A stretch of 60,166 nucleotides of DNA from positions 1-60,166 of the forward strand of contig JAUNJY010000026.1 of NCBI GenBank assembly GCA_030535455.1, given 5' to 3'. The notes below the pieces were generated by a model that was not told the DNA's origin, searched no databases, and saw nothing but the letters and a program-made list of their open reading frames with translations. The translations under genes were made by a program, and so were the position numbers. The DNA comes from a bacterium. Its GTDB lineage: Bacteria; Bacillota; Clostridia; Lachnospirales; Lachnospiraceae. Of the stretch, positions 8,259-16,626 are shown in pieces (positions within the stretch are counted from its first letter, which is position 1; the number at the start of each line of letters is the position of its first letter).

Positions 8259-8474
8259 ATGCCATTATACAATCGATTAAAGGAATACAGAGCAAAGATT
8301 AATGTGAACCAGCAGGAGATGGGAAAGATGGTTGGAGTGTCGAGACAGACAATCAGCCAGATTGAACGTGGAGATTATTCGCCATCGGTTACGTTGGCGT
8401 TGAAGATTGCAAAGGTATTTGAGACGTCAGTAGAAGAGATATTTCAGTATGAGGAGGATGGGGAACATGAGTAA
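8259..8474 (+). CDS. XRE family transcriptional regulator, 71 aa
   Basis: A compact Cro/C1-type repressor made almost only of the helix-turn-helix domain (QQEMGKMVGVSRQTISQIERG, then SVTLALKIAKVFE). The start is the ATG at 8259, six bases after an AGAGGTG site. An upstream in-frame ATG at 8208 would lie within the operators, close to the predicted transcription start. It overlaps the DUF3169 gene by 8 bases, the usual pairing for this family. It probably represses its own operon through the TGACAA/TTGTCA operators; the inducing signal is unknown. Confidence 0.85.
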   Translation: MPLYNRLKEYRAKINVNQQEMGKMVGVSRQTISQIERGDYSPSVTLALKIAKVFETSVEEIFQYEEDGEHE

Positions 8475-9261
8475 GGAAAAGGTTTGTGAAATTCAGAGGG
8501 AAAATAAGAAGGCATTTGGGAAATTTATTGTAATCATGATTATGTCTACATTGATTGGTGCCATTGTTGGTATGCTTACAGCAAAGCTTCCAGAGAATAG
8601 TACAGAGGCTATAGCAAGAGGAATTATGGCTGGACTACATTTGATTACGCCATATGCAAATCTAGTGATTGTTAGTGTAGGGACAATTGTGGTTACGGTT
8701 CTTTTTAAAATAAGTAAACAGCGTTTTAAGACATGGAATGGCGAAGATGAGGATGAGATGGAACGAATTGATCGTTTACTCTCTTATGCAATCTATATCA
8801 CTACAATGATTATGATTTTGGCATGCTTCTTTTTCGCTGCTGGAATGAAAGTATTCCAGTTTGTTGAGTTGCGTGAGGATGCAGCCAAAACAATACCTGT
8901 GGTATGCTGGTTTGTATCTTTTATTCTAGTATTAGTATTTGTTACAGTCTCACAGAGAATACTTGTTGATTTCTTAAAGCAGATAAATCCTGAGAAAAAG
9001 GGAAGTATTTATGATATAAAGTTTACTAAGAAGTGGGAAGAGAGCTGTGATGAGGCAGAAAGACTCCAGATATATAAGGCAGGGTATAAATCCTACCCGG
9101 TAACTAGCATGACTTGTTTGGTATTGTGGATAGTATGCTTGATGGGGTCAGTAATTTGGGACTTTGGATTAATGCCGGTAGCCATGGTAACCGTTGTTTG
9201 GACTGTGCTTACGACAAGTTATACATGGGAAAGCATGAGAGTATCAAAGAGAAATAAGTAA
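8467..9261 (+). CDS. DUF3169 family membrane protein
   Basis: A 264-aa integral membrane protein with about six hydrophobic segments in three pairs (residues 20-75, 100-165 and 210-255). A soluble, acidic loop (WNGEDEDEMERI) lies between the first two pairs. The start at 8467 follows AGGAGG by 9 bases; an ATG at 8449 lies ahead of that site. DUF3169 genes are typically paired with a small XRE regulator, as here. Function is unknown, and the tight autoregulation suggests a dose-sensitive or stress-related product. Confidence 0.8.
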   Translation: MSKEKVCEIQRENKKAFGKFIVIMIMSTLIGAIVGMLTAKLPENSTEAIARGIMAGLHLITPYANLVIVSVGTIVVTVLFKISKQRFKTWNGEDEDEMERIDRLLSYAIYITTMIMILACFFFAAGMKVFQFVELREDAAKTIPVVCWFVSFILVLVFVTVSQRILVDFLKQINPEKKGSIYDIKFTKKWEESCDEAERLQIYKAGYKSYPVTSMTCLVLWIVCLMGSVIWDFGLMPVAMVTVVWTVLTTSYTWESMRVSKRNK

Positions 9262-9326
9262 AAGAGTCAATGTTTGTCCTTAAGAGAATTAAGGAGTATT
9301 TTATCTAAATAATCAGCTGGATACTG

Positions 9327-9389
9327 AAAAGGAATGGCAGCTCTTTACAATACAAGTGTTTTGTACTGTAAGGAGCTGCCATTCCTTTT
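9327..9389. terminator. Bidirectional terminator
   Basis: A long hairpin with arms AAAAGGAATGGCAGCT and AGCTGCCATTCCTTTT, extended inward with small imperfections. The A and T tracts at the ends make it functional in both directions. It separates the DUF3169 gene from the convergent histidine kinase. Confidence 0.85.
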
Positions 9390-9397
9390 TATGTTTA

Positions 9398-10807
9398 TCA
9401 GATATCACTTAATGGAAGGCTGAACGTGAATTCTGTTCCGGCACCTTCAGTGCTAATAACTGTTATATTTTCATTATGGGCGTTGATGATTTCCTTTGTA
9501 ATGCTAAGTCCAAGACCAGTTCCTTTTTTGTCCTTGCCTCTCGAGAGATCGGTTTTATAAAATCGTTCCCAAATCTTTTTAAGAGAGTCTTTGGGGATGC
9601 CAATGCCATAATCTTTTATACTGATAAAGGCCTTGTTGTTTCGCTCGTTAATCAGGATGCGTATGCTGGAGTTATGGTGGCTGAACTTGATGGCATTATC
9701 AATCAGATTGTAGAACACCTGCTGGATTTTATCCATATCTGCATCAACAAACAGCTCTTCCGAAGAAAACTCAAGATTTATGGTAATCTTCTTTTTGGTA
9801 CAAGTTCCTTCAAAGGTGCTAACCGTCTTCTTTATTACACTATTTATATCAAAGCTTGTAATATTAAGCATGCTGCCATTACGTTCAAAGGTGTTAAGTG
9901 TTAATAGATTATTGGTCAGCTTATTTAGACGCTCTGTTTCAAATACAATGATATCGATATACTTGTTTTGCATTTCATAAGGGATTGTCCCGTCTAAAAT
10001 GGCCTCGGCATATCCTTTGATAGAAGTCAGCGGAGAACGAAAATCATGGGAGATATTTGCAATAAAGTTCTTTTGATATTCATCTATGCTGTTTAACTCA
10101 GTGGCCATAAAGTTAATTGTATTTGCCAGATCATTAAACTCATCATTTCCACGAAGGCTGATTGAAGCATCAAAGTGACCAAGGCTGTATTCCTTTGCAG
10201 CTTTGATTAACTTATGGAGTGGACGAATACTGAATAGGTACATACAGACAATCAATATAATTAGCGTTACCATAAAGTAGAGAAGAAGGGTATTGATTAC
10301 ATTGGTAATTTGAATGGTATCTTCTAATACTTTATCCTCACTCATAAAGACAAAGATATAGCCAACGGTATTGTAATTAACGATGATATTACTCTCGGCC
10401 ATAATCATTGGAGTATCAAAGTATCCAGGATATTTCACTCCGCTTTTTGTATTACTGTTTAATATGGATGGGTCAATGGCTAGTACATTTGTGGTCACGC
10501 CAGACATGGAGTCCTCGGTATCTAGTAGTAGTGTACCTTCATGATCGGTCATCCAGATGCGGGTGTTTGTTAAGGAACCAACGGTAACAAGCTGTTTATA
10601 AAGAAAGCTTTTTGTTATGGAGTTTGCATAATACTCTTGGACGTACTGATTACAAATGGACTCAGATTCTTGATATAAGGCAATCTTCTTTTGATTGACT
10701 AGGTTTGTTTTTATCTGGTTGCTTCCGTAGGTATTCAACAGAATGAAAAGAGATAGAAATACAAGGAAGAAGCAACAGCAGTATTTATATAATAGGCTTG
10801 TTCGCAT
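9398..10807 (-). CDS. Sensor histidine kinase (HAMP, HisKA, HATPase)
   Basis: A 469-aa membrane kinase. A first membrane helix (about residues 8-26) precedes an extracytoplasmic sensor domain of about 145 residues. A second helix (about 175-195) is followed by HAMP. The HisKA site is FIANISHDFRSPLTS with phospho-acceptor His254. The ATP-binding domain shows the N box (NLIDNAIKFS), G1 (DYGIGIP) and G2 (GTGLGLS). It resembles PhoR/VanS-type kinases. The start is 14 bases after the response regulator stop, so the two form an operon. The signal cannot be read from the sequence. Confidence 0.92.
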   Translation of the reverse strand: MRTSLLYKYCCCFFLVFLSLFILLNTYGSNQIKTNLVNQKKIALYQESESICNQYVQEYYANSITKSFLYKQLVTVGSLTNTRIWMTDHEGTLLLDTEDSMSGVTTNVLAIDPSILNSNTKSGVKYPGYFDTPMIMAESNIIVNYNTVGYIFVFMSEDKVLEDTIQITNVINTLLLYFMVTLIILIVCMYLFSIRPLHKLIKAAKEYSLGHFDASISLRGNDEFNDLANTINFMATELNSIDEYQKNFIANISHDFRSPLTSIKGYAEAILDGTIPYEMQNKYIDIIVFETERLNKLTNNLLTLNTFERNGSMLNITSFDINSVIKKTVSTFEGTCTKKKITINLEFSSEELFVDADMDKIQQVFYNLIDNAIKFSHHNSSIRILINERNNKAFISIKDYGIGIPKDSLKKIWERFYKTDLSRGKDKKGTGLGLSITKEIINAHNENITVISTEGAGTEFTFSLPLSDI

Positions 10808-10821
10808 AGGCTTAAATCCTT

Positions 10822-11553
10822 CTAGTTATTTTTCAATTCAAATTTGTAACCGATACCCCATACGGTAGCAAGTCCCCAGGAAGGGTTGTCTTTAATCTTT
10901 TCTCTTAGTCGTTTGATATGTACATCTACAGTTCGAGTATCACCGATGTATTCATAGCCCCAGATATGGTCTAATAACTGTTCTCTTGTAAATACTTGAT
11001 TTGGATGGGAAGCTAGGAAATAGAATAGTTCCAGCTCTTTTGGCGGCATTTCGATGCGAGTGCCATAATTGATCACCGTGTAATTGGATTGATTAATGAT
11101 TAGGTTATCATATTCCACAAAATCGCCGGTTTGTTCTAGGGCAGCCTCATTGGTAGCGGCAGTCGGAATGTTAGTCTGTACGGGATGAAATCTGCGTAAG
11201 ACGGCTTTGACTCTTGCAACTAATTCCTTGGAATCAAATGGTTTGATTATATAATCGTCAGCCCCTAGCTCCAGGCCTAATACCTTGTCAAAGATCTCAC
11301 CTTTGGCAGAGAGCATTATGATTGGTACGGAAGATGTCTTTCTAATTTCACGGCATACTTCATATCCATCAATGCCAGGAAGCATAAGGTCTAGTAAGAT
11401 AAGGTTTGGTAAATAAGTGGGGAAGGCATCTAGTGCCTCTTCCCCATCATTTACGATTAAGGTATCAAAACATTCTTTGTTCAGGTATAAGGAAATCAGT
11501 TCGGCAATATTATTATCATCATCTACGATTAGTATTTTCTGTTTTGTTGCCAT
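10822..11553 (-). CDS. OmpR/PhoB family response regulator
   Basis: A 243-aa regulator. The receiver domain has the acidic pair DDDN near the N-terminus, phospho-acceptor Asp55 in LLDLMLPG and the conserved Lys in DDYIIKPF. A linker of about 25 residues leads to a winged-helix DNA-binding domain with the EQLLDHIWGYEY and DVHIKRLREKI blocks. It is the partner of the downstream kinase. An AGGAGGT site lies just ahead of the ATG on the minus strand. Confidence 0.94.
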   Translation of the reverse strand: MATKQKILIVDDDNNIAELISLYLNKECFDTLIVNDGEEALDAFPTYLPNLILLDLMLPGIDGYEVCREIRKTSSVPIIMLSAKGEIFDKVLGLELGADDYIIKPFDSKELVARVKAVLRRFHPVQTNIPTAATNEAALEQTGDFVEYDNLIINQSNYTVINYGTRIEMPPKELELFYFLASHPNQVFTREQLLDHIWGYEYIGDTRTVDVHIKRLREKIKDNPSWGLATVWGIGYKFELKNN

Positions 11554-11614
11554 AGGTAAAACCTCCTGATTTTATTATTTATGATAACAGAATAAACGAT
11601 TTGCATTCAGTCTG

Positions 11615-13993
11615 TTATTTGAATTCTACGATGGTAACGCCGTGGTCACCTTCACCGAATCCACCTACTCTATAGGATTTGATATATTTTATTCGTTTTA
11701 AATGTGCGTGGATACCGTTCTTTAATGCACCGGTTCCTCGACCATGAATAATCGTTACTTTTGGCAAGTGAGCAAGATAAGCATCATCTAGATATTTATC
11801 TAGGATAGAGAGTGCCTCATCTACCGTTTTGCCGATTACGTTGATCTCTGGGCTGATAGCAAAGGACTTATTCATCTTGATCTTACCAGAGCCTGTCTTT
11901 TGCATATTTGGTGCAGTGATAGTTGGTTCATCAATTAGCTCAAGGTCTGAGATGTTTATCTGGCTTCTTAGAATACCCATTTGTACAAAACAGTCACCTT
12001 TTGCATTTGGAAGACTGCTAATGGTTCCTTTTAGGTTTAGGCTTGTAACAAATACCGCATCGCCAAGTTTGAAGTCGGCAGCTTTATGCTGCTTTTTAGG
12101 TTTTGCTTTGTTGCCGGAAAGAAGAGAGGTCTCGCTGCCCTTCATTCGATTGCGAAGCTCATTACGCTCGCGTTCCATCTGTTTGCTTAGGCCGCTTTCG
12201 TTGGACCATTTATTGTATTTCTTGATTGTGGTATCCGCATATTCCTTGGCATCCTGCAAGACTTTATAAGCTTCCTCTTTGGCTTCTTTTAGAATACGGT
12301 CACGCTGTGCCTCGAGTTTTTCATTCTTTTCTTCAAGCTTTTGCTTCTGAGCTTCCATTTCTGCTTTATAAGCTTCAATTTCTTCACGTTCTTTTTCAAT
12401 TGCAACACGATTTTCTTCTAAGTCAGCAAGCAAATCTTCAAAGCTTTGATCCTCAGAGTCGATTAACTCTTTTGCAGAGTCGATGATTTCATTGGATAAT
12501 CCTAGTTTGCTTGAAATGGCAAATGCATTACTCTTACCAGGAATACCGATTAATAGACGGTAAGTTGGTCGTAACGTCTCCACACTGAATTCGCAGCATG
12601 CATTTTCCACGCCTTCTGTTGTAAGGGCGAATACTTTTAATTCGCTGTAGTGAGTCGTCGCCATAGTGCGAATTTGTTTATTATGAAGGTAAGAAAGGAT
12701 GGACATGGCAAGTGCTGCACCTTCTGTCGGATCCGTTCCTGCACCTAATTCATCGAATAATACTAAGGACTTTTCATTGGCATGTTCTAAGATAGATACG
12801 GTATTTGTCATATGGGAGGAGAAAGTACTTAAGCTTTGCTCGATACTTTGTTCATCTCCGATATCCGCATATACGTCTTCGAATACTGCAAGGGAAGAAC
12901 CGTCAAAGGCAGGAATATGAAGTCCGGCCTGTCCCATTAGGGTAAATAGTCCTACAGTCTTTAAGGAAACGGTCTTACCACCTGTATTAGGTCCAGTAAT
13001 CACGAGGAGATTAAATTCTTTTCCTAGGTAAATATCAATAGGAACAACCTTTTTGGAGTCAATCAATGGATGACGGCCTTTTTTGATGTTTACATATCCG
13101 TCTTCATTGAAAACAGGAGCAGTGGCATGCATTTTCTTGGCAAGCATTGCTTTAGCAAAGATAAAGTCAAGGGATACTAAAATCGATAAATTGGATTCAA
13201 GTGCTTCCATTTGCTCTGCACATTGTTCGCTAAGTTCGGCAAGGATACGTTCAATCTCTTCTTGTTCCTTTAATTCTAGTTCACGAATGGAGTTATTTAA
13301 TTGCACAATGCTCATTGGTTCAATAAATAAGGTTGAACCGGTAGAAGACTGATCATGAATCATGCCAGGTACCTTGGAACGGTATTCTGCTTTCACAGGG
13401 ATACAGTAGCGGCCATTACGCATGGTGATGATGGCTTCTTGTAACATAGTCCTTCCAGTCTGGGAATTTACGATCTTATTTAATTGTTCGTGGATCTGGC
13501 CATTGGCATTTTTAATAGAGCGACGAATATTCTTTAATGTGCTGCTTGCTTCGTCACTGATTTCTTCTTCGGAAATAATGCAGCGTTTTAACTCATTGTT
13601 AAGTGGAGTAAGTGGTTCAAGCAAGAAGAAACGTTCACTTAAAGAGTCCTTGTCTTCCTCTTCTTCATCATGGCTGCCATAGGCTTTTGCACGAAGGGCA
13701 CAGTCTAATAGGGAACTGATATTCAAGAGTTCGACTATTCCAAGAGTGCTTCCAACTTCAAGACGTTTTAAGCTGGCACCAATATCTTTAATTCCACGAA
13801 GGCTTAGGCTCCCTTTCTGCAGAATTCGAGAAAGAGCATCTGCAGTTTCTTGTTGTGCTTCATTAATGGACGTAAGGTCACAAAAAGGAAGCAATGTATG
13901 ACAGAGCTCTTTTCCAAGAGAGGAACTTGCGAGTTCTGTTAATTGATCTATGATTTTATTAAATTCTAATGTTTTTAGAGCTTTTTGGTTCAT
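11615..13993 (-). CDS. mutS2: MutS2 ATPase/nuclease
   Basis: A 792-aa MutS2 protein. The core has the Walker A motif GPNTGGKT, Walker B region LVLFDELGAGTDPTEGAA and the ABC-type STFSSHM signature. A long coiled coil follows (about residues 515-620), then a KOW-like segment and the C-terminal Smr domain with HGRGTG. The Smr LDLR-type motif reads INVIG instead. Family members suppress recombination or split collided ribosomes. The gene is monocistronic, with an AAAGAAAGG ribosome site. Confidence 0.93.
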   Translation of the reverse strand: MNQKALKTLEFNKIIDQLTELASSSLGKELCHTLLPFCDLTSINEAQQETADALSRILQKGSLSLRGIKDIGASLKRLEVGSTLGIVELLNISSLLDCALRAKAYGSHDEEEEDKDSLSERFFLLEPLTPLNNELKRCIISEEEISDEASSTLKNIRRSIKNANGQIHEQLNKIVNSQTGRTMLQEAIITMRNGRYCIPVKAEYRSKVPGMIHDQSSTGSTLFIEPMSIVQLNNSIRELELKEQEEIERILAELSEQCAEQMEALESNLSILVSLDFIFAKAMLAKKMHATAPVFNEDGYVNIKKGRHPLIDSKKVVPIDIYLGKEFNLLVITGPNTGGKTVSLKTVGLFTLMGQAGLHIPAFDGSSLAVFEDVYADIGDEQSIEQSLSTFSSHMTNTVSILEHANEKSLVLFDELGAGTDPTEGAALAMSILSYLHNKQIRTMATTHYSELKVFALTTEGVENACCEFSVETLRPTYRLLIGIPGKSNAFAISSKLGLSNEIIDSAKELIDSEDQSFEDLLADLEENRVAIEKEREEIEAYKAEMEAQKQKLEEKNEKLEAQRDRILKEAKEEAYKVLQDAKEYADTTIKKYNKWSNESGLSKQMERERNELRNRMKGSETSLLSGNKAKPKKQHKAADFKLGDAVFVTSLNLKGTISSLPNAKGDCFVQMGILRSQINISDLELIDEPTITAPNMQKTGSGKIKMNKSFAISPEINVIGKTVDEALSILDKYLDDAYLAHLPKVTIIHGRGTGALKNGIHAHLKRIKYIKSYRVGGFGEGDHGVTIVEFK

Positions 13994-14189
13994 TTTATTG
14001 CCTTTCTTTAAGGTGTGTTGTGTCCTTGAATGAAGGAACTGTTAAGTTATATTTTACCTTATTTACAGTGAAAATAAAACATATTCTTTTGAATTATGAG
14101 GTTTGTTTACAAAGTATTCATATCTTGTTCATAACTTAATGATATACTTATTCTATAGGACTTTAGAACGAGTATTAAAGGAGAAACTC

Positions 14190-15536
14190 ATGGCGGACGA
14201 AAATAAATCAGTACATAATGGTCCATCTGAAGAAGAACAATACACCTTTGTAAAGGAAACCATTCGGCCAAAGAAACGAAGCAAAGCAAAAAAAGTTGGA
14301 TTTACTATAGGAATGGCAGTAGTATTTGGAATTACAAGCTGTATTGTCTTCTGTTTATGTTTACCATTATTTTCGGATTACTTTGAGATAAACAGTAAAC
14401 AAATTACGATCGGAAAAGGCGATGGGTTTGAAAGTGTAGCGACTAAGACAATTTCGCCAGAGGGAACATCTGTAACAGCAGTTCCTACAGCAGTTCCGAC
14501 CAAGATAAAGACGGAACAGCCAAAACATACTAGTACACCAAAGCCTACAAAGACTCCTGCGTCAGATGCAGTTGTCTCAATAAGCAAGAAGATCCAGTTT
14601 ATCAGTGAAAAGGTCAATACTTGCATTGTTAAGGTTACTTGTGTGCAGAGCAGTTATGATTTATTTGATACTCCAGGTCAGGATACCAATTCTACTTGTG
14701 GAATAATCGTCGGAAAGAGTGATGAGTATTTATTGATCTATGTTGCCCAGTCGAAGGTAAGTGCCACCGATAATTTGATTATCACATTTGCGGATAATTC
14801 TGTAGCAAATGCAAAACTATTTAATAAGAGTGACGATCTGGGAATTGCAATCATTGCAGTTGAAATTGCAAAACTGACGAAAGAGCAGCTAGCTTCAGTT
14901 GATGTGGCAGAGTTTGATACAACGTATGAGCTAAAGACAGGAGAGACCGTGATTGCATTAGGCAGTCCTAATGGCCATATGTATTCTGCCCTTTATGGAA
15001 CAGTTGCAAATGAACCATACAATGACTATATCGTGGATAATGCGGTTGCACTGGTAAATACTACGATAACCTATAATAGCAATGGGGAAGGCGTTCTTGT
15101 AAATCTGGAAGGAAAGATTGTAGCGTTTATTACTCATGTAGCTAACTTTACCAGCCAGCTAAATGCAAATGTAAATACCTGTTATAGTATCCGCAGTATT
15201 AAGCCAATCATTACAAAGCTGGTAAATAAGAAGGATTCTATATATTTCGGTATTACTGCAAATGATATTTCGCCTGAGATTGCATATAAGATTGGCATGG
15301 ATAAGGGCATCTATGTTACCAAGGTAGATAGTGATTCTCCTGCTTTTAATGTGGATATAAAAAAGGGAGATATCATTACTGAGATTAATGGCGTAGGGAT
15401 TACGGATGTTGCAGAATTTAATGCGATCATCAATAACTTTCATAACAAAGACCATATACAGGTGACGTTTTATCGCACCCAGGGAGATAAGAAAGTAGAG
15501 GAGAAAGTTTTGCTAGAGCTTAGCATTGTAGAGTAG
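14190..15536 (+). CDS. Membrane-anchored HtrA-like protein with PDZ, catalytic residues lost
   Basis: A 448-aa protein. It has a cytoplasmic N-terminus (about 45 aa), one membrane helix (about 48-70), a Thr/Pro-rich stalk, a trypsin-like S1C domain (about 125-345) and a C-terminal PDZ domain (about 350-445, with GIYVTKVDSDSPA and KKGDIITEING). Aligned to HtrA/DegP, the catalytic His position in TNNHV reads IYVAQ, and GNSGGPL reads SNGEGVL, so Gly299 replaces the Ser. The Asp of SDDLGIA is kept. It is therefore probably a non-proteolytic scaffold or sensor. The start follows AAAGGAG by 6 bases; an upstream start at 14103 lacks such a site. Confidence 0.82.
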   Translation: MADENKSVHNGPSEEEQYTFVKETIRPKKRSKAKKVGFTIGMAVVFGITSCIVFCLCLPLFSDYFEINSKQITIGKGDGFESVATKTISPEGTSVTAVPTAVPTKIKTEQPKHTSTPKPTKTPASDAVVSISKKIQFISEKVNTCIVKVTCVQSSYDLFDTPGQDTNSTCGIIVGKSDEYLLIYVAQSKVSATDNLIITFADNSVANAKLFNKSDDLGIAIIAVEIAKLTKEQLASVDVAEFDTTYELKTGETVIALGSPNGHMYSALYGTVANEPYNDYIVDNAVALVNTTITYNSNGEGVLVNLEGKIVAFITHVANFTSQLNANVNTCYSIRSIKPIITKLVNKKDSIYFGITANDISPEIAYKIGMDKGIYVTKVDSDSPAFNVDIKKGDIITEINGVGITDVAEFNAIINNFHNKDHIQVTFYRTQGDKKVEEKVLLELSIVE

Positions 15537-15560
15537 AACAATTGCATTGGAAGGATATAC

Positions 15561-15593
15561 AATAATAAAGGGGGGATAACCCCCTTTATTATT
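15561..15593. terminator. Terminator-like hairpin
   Basis: Arms AATAATAAAGGGGG and CCCCCTTTATTATT form a nearly perfect stem with a very short loop. It follows the HtrA-like gene. The A/T ends could support termination in either direction, though the T tract is interrupted. Confidence 0.65.
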
Positions 15594-15662
15594 GGTTTAA
15601 AGTATATTATAATGGGAAGTAATAATGAGGACATTTATTGATTAGAAAGGTTAGGTATTAAA

Positions 15663-16610
15663 ATGATATATATAACAGATTTACACGAAGGGGATTCTAT
15701 TAAAGGAATATATTTATGTAAATCCAAAAAAACATGTCAGAAGCCTACGGGAAAAAGTTATTACTCCTTGACGTTACAGGATAAGACAGGTACTTTAGAC
15801 GCAAGAGTATGGAATTTGACAAGCGGCATTAATAATTTTAATACAATGGATTATATCCATGTAAAAGGAAAGGTAGTTTATTTCCAAAATGCACTTCAAC
15901 TCCATATTGATCAAATTCGAGTTGCGCAAGAAGGAGAATATGATAAAGAGGATTATGTCCCACTATCAAGCCAAGGCATCGAGAAGATGTATGGCGAATT
16001 GACAGATTATATTGGTACGATTAAAAATAAGTATTTAAAGAAATTAGCAGAAAGCATTTTTATAGAGGATGCAACGTTTAAAAGAAGATTTACAAGCCAT
16101 TCAGCAGCAAAAAGTGTTCACCACAGTTTCCAAGGAGGACTCTTAGAGCATACGCTTAGCGTAGTTAAGGTAAGTGAATTTATGGCAAAGCAATATCCAA
16201 TTGTAAATCGTGACTTGCTATTAGTTGCAGCGATGTTCCATGATATTGGAAAGACAGAAGAAATTTCAGCATTTCCAGAAAATGATTATACCGATGATGG
16301 ACAATTGTTAGGACATATCATGATTGGTGTTGAAATGGTAGGAATAAAGATTCGTGAGATCGAAGGATTTCCACACGATCTTGCAAGCCAGTTAAAACAC
16401 TGTCTGATTGCACATCATGGTACATTAGAGTACGGTTCTCCAAAGAAGCCGGCAACAATTGAAGCATTGGCACTTAGCCTTGCAGATATGCTAGATGCAA
16501 GAATGCAGACCATGAAAGAAGGATTGGAAGCAGCAGATCCTAAGTTAGACTGGATTGGCTACAACCGTTTCTTTGAAACAAATATTAGAAAGACTACGAA
16601 TGTAGATTAA
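15663..16610 (+). CDS. HD-domain 3'-5' exoribonuclease, YhaM-like
   Basis: A 315-aa cytoplasmic protein. The N-terminal OB-fold (about residues 1-105, with LTLQDKTGTLDARVW) is followed by an HD phosphohydrolase domain. Metal-binding blocks are HHSFQGGLLEHT, MFHDIGK and HCLIAHHG. This arrangement matches YhaM/CbfA-type exoribonucleases, which trim RNA ends with manganese. rlmD starts 16 bases later, suggesting a shared transcript. Confidence 0.88.
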   Translation: MIYITDLHEGDSIKGIYLCKSKKTCQKPTGKSYYSLTLQDKTGTLDARVWNLTSGINNFNTMDYIHVKGKVVYFQNALQLHIDQIRVAQEGEYDKEDYVPLSSQGIEKMYGELTDYIGTIKNKYLKKLAESIFIEDATFKRRFTSHSAAKSVHHSFQGGLLEHTLSVVKVSEFMAKQYPIVNRDLLLVAAMFHDIGKTEEISAFPENDYTDDGQLLGHIMIGVEMVGIKIREIEGFPHDLASQLKHCLIAHHGTLEYGSPKKPATIEALALSLADMLDARMQTMKEGLEAADPKLDWIGYNRFFETNIRKTTNVD

Positions 16611-16626
16611 TAAAAAGAGGACTCCA

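Noticed and set aside
9476-9904. 142-codon open frame on the plus strand
   Set aside because: It is antisense to the histidine kinase gene, which has all family motifs; the frame has no ribosome site.
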